DNA of 22,461 bases from the NCBI GenBank assembly GCA_019022495.1, contig JAFEKR010000138.1, positions 1 through 22,461 on the forward strand. Direction: 5' to 3'. Both the position numbers and the translations under genes were made by a program. This DNA comes from Epichloe hybrida (Eukaryota; Ascomycota; Sordariomycetes; Hypocreales; Clavicipitaceae). The notes below the pieces were generated by a model that was given only the letters and a program-made list of their open reading frames with translations, was not told the origin of the DNA and searched no databases. Positions 18,298 to 22,461 of this stretch are shown here, in pieces (the stretch's first letter is position 1; every line of letters starts with the position of its first letter).

Positions 18298-18577
18298 ACC
18301 GTTACATGCCAAAACTTATGAACTAAAGTTGTCGCCACAAATAGCTGAACGCGAATTTAGCGACATAGCTGTCCCTTAAACGCAAGTACGAGTCAATTGA
18401 GCTGTCACCAAATAAGCACATATCACTCGTCTTTGTCGCCGGTGCAATTCGTCACAGATGGTTCGATGGAATCCCACCCATCTGATGTCCCTCCCTGAAT
18501 TGGCCGACAACCAACTCATCAACTCTCCCCGATTGCCAAAATCAAAATTCAAAGCGAAAACATGTAGTGTGGCTTCC

Positions 18578-21124
18578 CTAAATTGCTCGCCAAGGCAGCG
18601 TGAAAGGGTTTTCATCCCCAATATCGTGCAAGTATTTTGTGACGCGCCGAGCGATATGTTTCGCATTAAGCTCGAAATGCTCCGCAACGGCGTCAGCGTG
18701 AACCGTAGTCCCGAACCGACTCAAGCCTATGCTGGCAGTAGCCCTGTTTTCGCTCAGCATAACGCTCCGCAGAGTTGTTCAGCATATGAAGGTCATGTAT
18801 TGCACTTACCAACGTGCCCAGCCATGCAATGACATGGCCTCGACTGAGACAATAGGCCTACCATCTCGAGGAAGGACTGACGCAATGTATTCTTGAGTTT
18901 GTTCTTCAAAACGTCTCATGCATGGCATGGAAACAATCCGTGTGGAAATGCCCGCTTCACGCAAAATTTTGGCTGCATCGACCGTTTGGTAGACCTCACT
19001 ACCCGTCGAGACCAAGGTCAACATGGCGTCCTCACTGTCTTGAATGATGTAGCCTCCCTGCTGCATTCTCACTCGATTTGTTCCATTCTGTAGAGGCACG
19101 GCACCACGATTCAATCCAAGGACGGTTGGACCCTCGTGCTCTATTGCCATCATCCAGGCCCCCACAGCTTCTTCGGCATCGCAAGGACGAATGTGCAGGA
19201 GATTGGGCATTGATCTCCAGAGGTTGATGAGCTCTACGGGCTAGAAAATGTTAGCAGATTGTTCCCTTGCACGAGCAGAAACTAACCTGATGCGTCGGTC
19301 CACAAGCACCTTCTGCAATACTGTCGTGCGTTCCCATATGTATCACCTGAAGCTTCATGAGAGCGCTCATTCTAATAGCTGGTGCAGCGTATAGTTGAAA
19401 CATGGAAAAGGTAGCCGTGATTGGGATAATTGCTTGGCCAAATTTGCCATCCTTTTGGTCCCTTCGAGCCGAGTAAGCAGCCATACCATTGGAAATTCCT
19501 GCCATTCCGTGCTCGCGAGTGCCGAAATGCACATATCTTCCTCCATAAGATTGGTGGAAAGCATCCTTCTGCGGTCCGAATATCTCTTTGGGGGTTTTCA
19601 ACACAAAATTAGGGTCTGAAAGGTCGGCAGATCCACCAAAAAATGGAAGGACTTCCCAAAGCTCGTCGAATACAGCCCCAGAGCTCTGTCTGACCGGAGT
19701 CTTTCCTTGGGATGGCTTGATTGAAAGTAACTTCTCCCTCCATTCGCTGTTGAGTTGACCTCGCTCGAAGGCTGCAAGTTTGTTGCCCAACTCAGGATAC
19801 CTGTAGGTATATTGGGCAACTGTTTCGCGCCATGCGCGCCACACGCGCCTGCCCTTGTTGGGAATTTCGGACCAGTACTGTCGTACATCATCGGGAACTA
19901 CGTGAGTCGCAAGGGGGTCATATCCCCACGAGGTTTTGCAAGCTTTCACATCATCACCTCCAAAAGCTGCATGATGTGCCTTGTTCGTTCCAGCGATAGT
20001 GGTGCCGTGCCCGATAGTTGTGTTAATATTGATAAACACCGGTTGGCCAGAATGCATGTCTGCATGTCTGAGAGCTGATACAATGGCACTGACGTTGTCG
20101 TCTCCGTCGGACACTTCTAATACATACCATCCGCATGCACTTGAGAAATACCAAGTTAATACCTCCATAGTGTAGGGAGAGCAGGCTATTACACATACCG
20201 AATTTTGTCATTGACATTTTCACTGAATGTGAGCGTTATCGGTCCATCGGATTGAACGCCGTTGTTGTCATAGATCAATATCAAGTTGTCCAATTTCAAG
20301 TGCCCTGCAAGAGAAATTGCTTCAAGGGCGGGGCCCTCCTGAAGACAAGCATCGCCAGTTGTAGCGTAGATCTTGCCGCGCACTACGTCGAATCCGTCTT
20401 TGTTGAAATATTGCCTGAGGTGCTTGTTCACCATTGCCATGCCAACCGCGTTGGCAATCCCCTGTCCGAGCGGCCCGGTAGAGATGTCCAAGCCGTCAAA
20501 TTCTATTTCAGGATGAGTCTTGCAAATGTTAGTGAAGGCATTGGCTGTAGGATGACAATATGCCTTTAGCTCGTCCATCGTCCAAGCTTCGTAGCCGGAC
20601 AGATGAAGCATGATGTATTGAAGCAGTGCAACATGTCCATTTGACATAACGAATCGATCTCTATCGAACCAATCCTGTGCCAAATGCGTTAGTGTGCGCG
20701 TAAATAATACCTTGTGAGAAAATCAATCCTACCGGGTTTGCCGGGTCGAAGCGAAGCGTGTGTCTCCAGAGAGCTGTTGCTATTGCCGCCATGCCTAGAG
20801 CACTACCTGGCTTGATCTTAGACACCGTCAAGGTGATGATTGAAGCTTGAGTTATGACAGGGACAAACCTCCGTGGCCTATGCCCCATTGCTGACAGCAG
20901 TCGAGAACAAGCCCGCGTATGCATTCTACCGTGCGGCGGTCCAATGCGATGGTTGCTTGATCCGCCTTCGCCTCTTTCATGAGGTCCTGAGTTGTGTGCC
21001 AGCATGTTAGGAACATGAGTTTAACGAACCAAGGCTTTCATGTCTTTAAGATTAGGCACGACACTTGCGGAAAATCGCTTACCACTGAAATATTTAATGG
21101 GGAATCCGCTCGTCCAGGAGCCAT
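18578..21124 (-). CDS. Dihydroxyacetone-synthase-type transketolase
   Basis: ThDP-dependent enzyme. Dihydroxyacetone synthases move a two-carbon unit from xylulose 5-phosphate to formaldehyde; ordinary transketolases use sugar phosphates. Seven exons give 718 residues: 21124-21083, 20986-20869, 20806-20733, 20674-20199, 20139-19287, 19240-18813 and 18743-18578. Introns are 46-96 nt and all frames join cleanly. Motifs: RDRFVMSNGH (His92), TGPLGQG (144-150), ThDP/metal motif GDACLQEG (185-192) ending DNN (214-216), catalytic Glu in TREHG (Glu446), GPTHQPVE across an exon junction, and GWARWATASIGLSRFG across the last one. GDACLQEG, the GYEAWTMDELK stretch and the length favour the DHAS branch. 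The usual GHPG reads GHGG if the 62-nt intron 20807-20868 is right. It ends LPWRAI, so no peroxisomal C-terminal signal is present, unlike methylotrophic-yeast DHAS. Substrate is inferred. Confidence 0.85.
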
Positions 21125-21712
21125 TATCATCAAGCAGTTCGCTTGCAAGTACAGATATTGTTTATGTAATAGCTAGACTGCTTCATCATTTGTTAAATTA
21201 GTCTACGAAATAATACTGATTCAAGAGTTTTCGATTGTTTTATAGAATCAAAATGTCAAATTGCTAACCGTAAGATAGTTATCAAATGGTCTTTTTTTTT
21301 GGTTCTATTCCTACGTTATCACTTAACTGCTTATTACTAATAGGTTACTAATAGGTTGCTAATAGGTTACTAATAAGTTACTAATAGGTTACTAATAGGT
21401 TACTAATAGGTTACTAATAGGTTACTAATAGGTTACTAATAGGTTACTAATAGGTTACTAATAGGTTACTAATAGGTTGCTAATTAGTTGCTAACTAGTC
21501 GCTAATAGGTTTGCTAATAGCTTATTGAAAGGTCGCTAAGAGATCTCAGGCAGTTAATACTGCAATAAATAGACAGCAATGTGATTTAATAGCTGGCAAT
21601 TTCACATCACCAGATGTCTTGTGGCCCTAATTTTTTGGTGAATGAGGCTTACCACGGTTCAAAGAGCCCCATGATCGCGAACTGTTTCTATTTGATCTTT
21701 TTATAGCTCGAG
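21125..21712. promoter_or_regulatory. AT-rich shared promoter of transketolase and aldo/keto reductase
   Basis: The 588-bp spacer lies between two divergent start codons and must drive both genes. It is clearly more AT-rich than the rest of the window and about a third of it is an 11-bp minisatellite (21334 to about 21520). A T-run is at 21292-21300. No gene is seen inside. Confidence 0.6.
21334..21520. repeat. 11-bp minisatellite TTACTAATAGG, about 16-17 copies
   Basis: Units of 11 bases run in exact register from 21334 to 21509 (16 copies), with a degenerate 17th to about 21520. The central copies are identical. The edges carry single changes (TTGCTAATAGG, TTACTAATAAG, then TTGCTAATTAG, TTGCTAACTAG, TCGCTAATAGG). 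This gradient, homogeneous centre and diverged flanks, is typical of arrays that grow by slippage or unequal exchange. Each unit contains TACTAAT, close to a splicing branch-site consensus, and in-frame stops. Confidence 0.9.
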
Positions 21713-22461
21713 ATGTCTAACTTTGGAAACCACAGCTCAAACCGAATCCCCCTTATTGGGTTCGGGACTTTCCAAGGAGACGATAGCAGCTACTCTATTG
21801 GGACGGCCAAAAACGCCACGCTTGTAGCTCTTCGGAAGGGCTACAGACACATTGACACGGCGTATGCGTACGGGAACGGGAAAATTGAACGTGAAATCGG
21901 CGAAGCCATCGCAGAATGCGGCATTCCACGAAGCCAGGTTTTCGTCGTAACGAAGCTGTGAGTTAATCTGTTATAACCACAAGTTTGGTGACATATCGTC
22001 CATCGTGATTATACTGACGAATGACCAAGACATAACACCTTTCACGACCCTCAAGATGTTGAAAAGGGACTCGATATGAGCTTGAAGAATCTTCAGCTAG
22101 ACTATGGTAATGAAACCATGCTTCCATGTGTGCTCCCATGTCTCAATTTAGGGACCGGCCATTGCTAATTTTCTTGGAAGTCGATCTCTATCTTATGCAT
22201 AGTAAGTTGGAAGAGTATTTAGCTCAGGATGCAGCAATCTGATTACATTCTCATACAGACCCATACGCATATGCAAAAGGTCCAGATTTTTCCACGCTGC
22301 GTCGAAAAGATGGTTCAGGAAAGGTACGTACGACGTGACTTCTTCGAACCTTGGCGCATCAGCTCATAGTTTAAGCCTGTGATGGACTTGGAGCTATCAC
22401 TTAGGTATCCGGAGACTTGGCAGGCCATGGCTGCACTCGTCAACACAGGGAAAACACGACT
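21713..22461 (+). CDS. Aldo/keto reductase, 3' end cut by the window
   Basis: Predicted NADPH-dependent reductase of aldehydes or sugars, folded as a TIM barrel, probably cytosolic. Exons 21713-21957, 22030-22106, 22181-22201, 22259-22323 and 22376-22461 (open at the edge); introns are 52-74 nt and all joins keep frame. The third exon is only 21 nt. Catalytic residues are in place: Asp48 and Tyr53 in GYRHIDTAYAYGN, Lys81 in FVVTKL and His114 in LYLMHNPY. Further family landmarks are FHDPQDVEKGLDMSLKNLQL and YPETWQAMAALVNTGKTR. Three of the four acceptors read AAG rather than CAG/TAG. The C-terminal two thirds or so, including most cofactor-binding residues, is outside the window. Shares its promoter region with the transketolase; a joint pathway is suggested but not shown. 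Confidence 0.88.

Larger units (their letters stand above)
17416..18577. other. 1.16-kb gene-poor convergent spacer with possible gene relics
   Basis: NFU1 and the transketolase gene converge on this stretch. It carries several medium plus-strand open frames (17584-17925, 17805-18014, 18022-18297) that overlap in different frames and have no clear start region. One of them ends in an NLR-like motif (listed separately). It also holds the 10-bp-arm inverted repeat at 17728-17751. The base composition is more AT-rich than the genes to the left. It reads like decayed coding sequence rather than ordinary 3' flank. Confidence 0.45.

Noticed and set aside
20834..20868. Transketolase intron ending early at the CTCAAG near 20846, keeping SIITLTVSKIKPGSALG in the protein
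   Set aside because: It would need an intron of about 23 nt, far below the usual minimum, and would insert residues absent from the family.
21334..21520. CRISPR-like array
   Set aside because: The units are 11 bp and directly adjacent with no spacers, in a eukaryotic context; this is a minisatellite.

Overview
The window looks like nuclear DNA of a filamentous ascomycete (Pezizomycotina). A sordariomycete, perhaps hypocrealean, is a guess from overall style and not proven. The support is: genes on both strands broken by short introns (about 46-128 nt) with GTATGT/GTAAGT-type donors and CTAAC/CTGAC branch sites; pyrimidine-rich promoters; and proteins of clearly fungal type (NOP9, animal-type glutamate decarboxylase, a Ras-like GTPase, mitochondrial NFU1).

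Left and central part (1-17415), mostly core genes. NOP9 lies on the minus strand and runs off the left edge. A four-exon PLP-dependent decarboxylase (2239-4012, minus) follows. A 2.1-kb spacer rich in short tandem repeats separates it from a divergent intronless Ras-like GTPase (6095-6901, plus). Next come a small secreted acidic protein without cysteine (8279-8555, plus), an amidase that appears to be a decaying pseudogene (9687-11480, minus), and a 2.2-kb gene-free stretch with a 17-unit AGC microsatellite. Then follow an unrecognised basic 381-residue protein (13714-14859, plus), a HIT-type zinc-finger protein (15015-15871, minus), and divergent from it the mitochondrial Fe-S assembly factor NFU1 (16423-17415, plus).

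Right part (17416-22461), accessory in character. A gene-poor 1.16-kb stretch carries what may be a relic of an NLR/STAND gene. A seven-exon dihydroxyacetone-synthase-type transketolase (18578-21124, minus) comes next. Its start is separated by a 588-bp AT-rich spacer, with an 11-bp minisatellite, from a divergent five-exon (so far) aldo/keto reductase that runs off the right edge. The two enzymes share one intergenic region and both act on small sugars or carbonyls, so they may form a co-regulated pair. That link is an inference.

No tRNA, rRNA, CRISPR array or intact transposon was seen. The most notable items are the amidase (internal deletion with frameshift, plus changes at the expected catalytic Lys and at an active-site Ser), the transketolase/reductase pair with its minisatellite, the possible NLR remnant, the small secreted protein, and a family of TACGGA...TCCGTA inverted repeats between genes.
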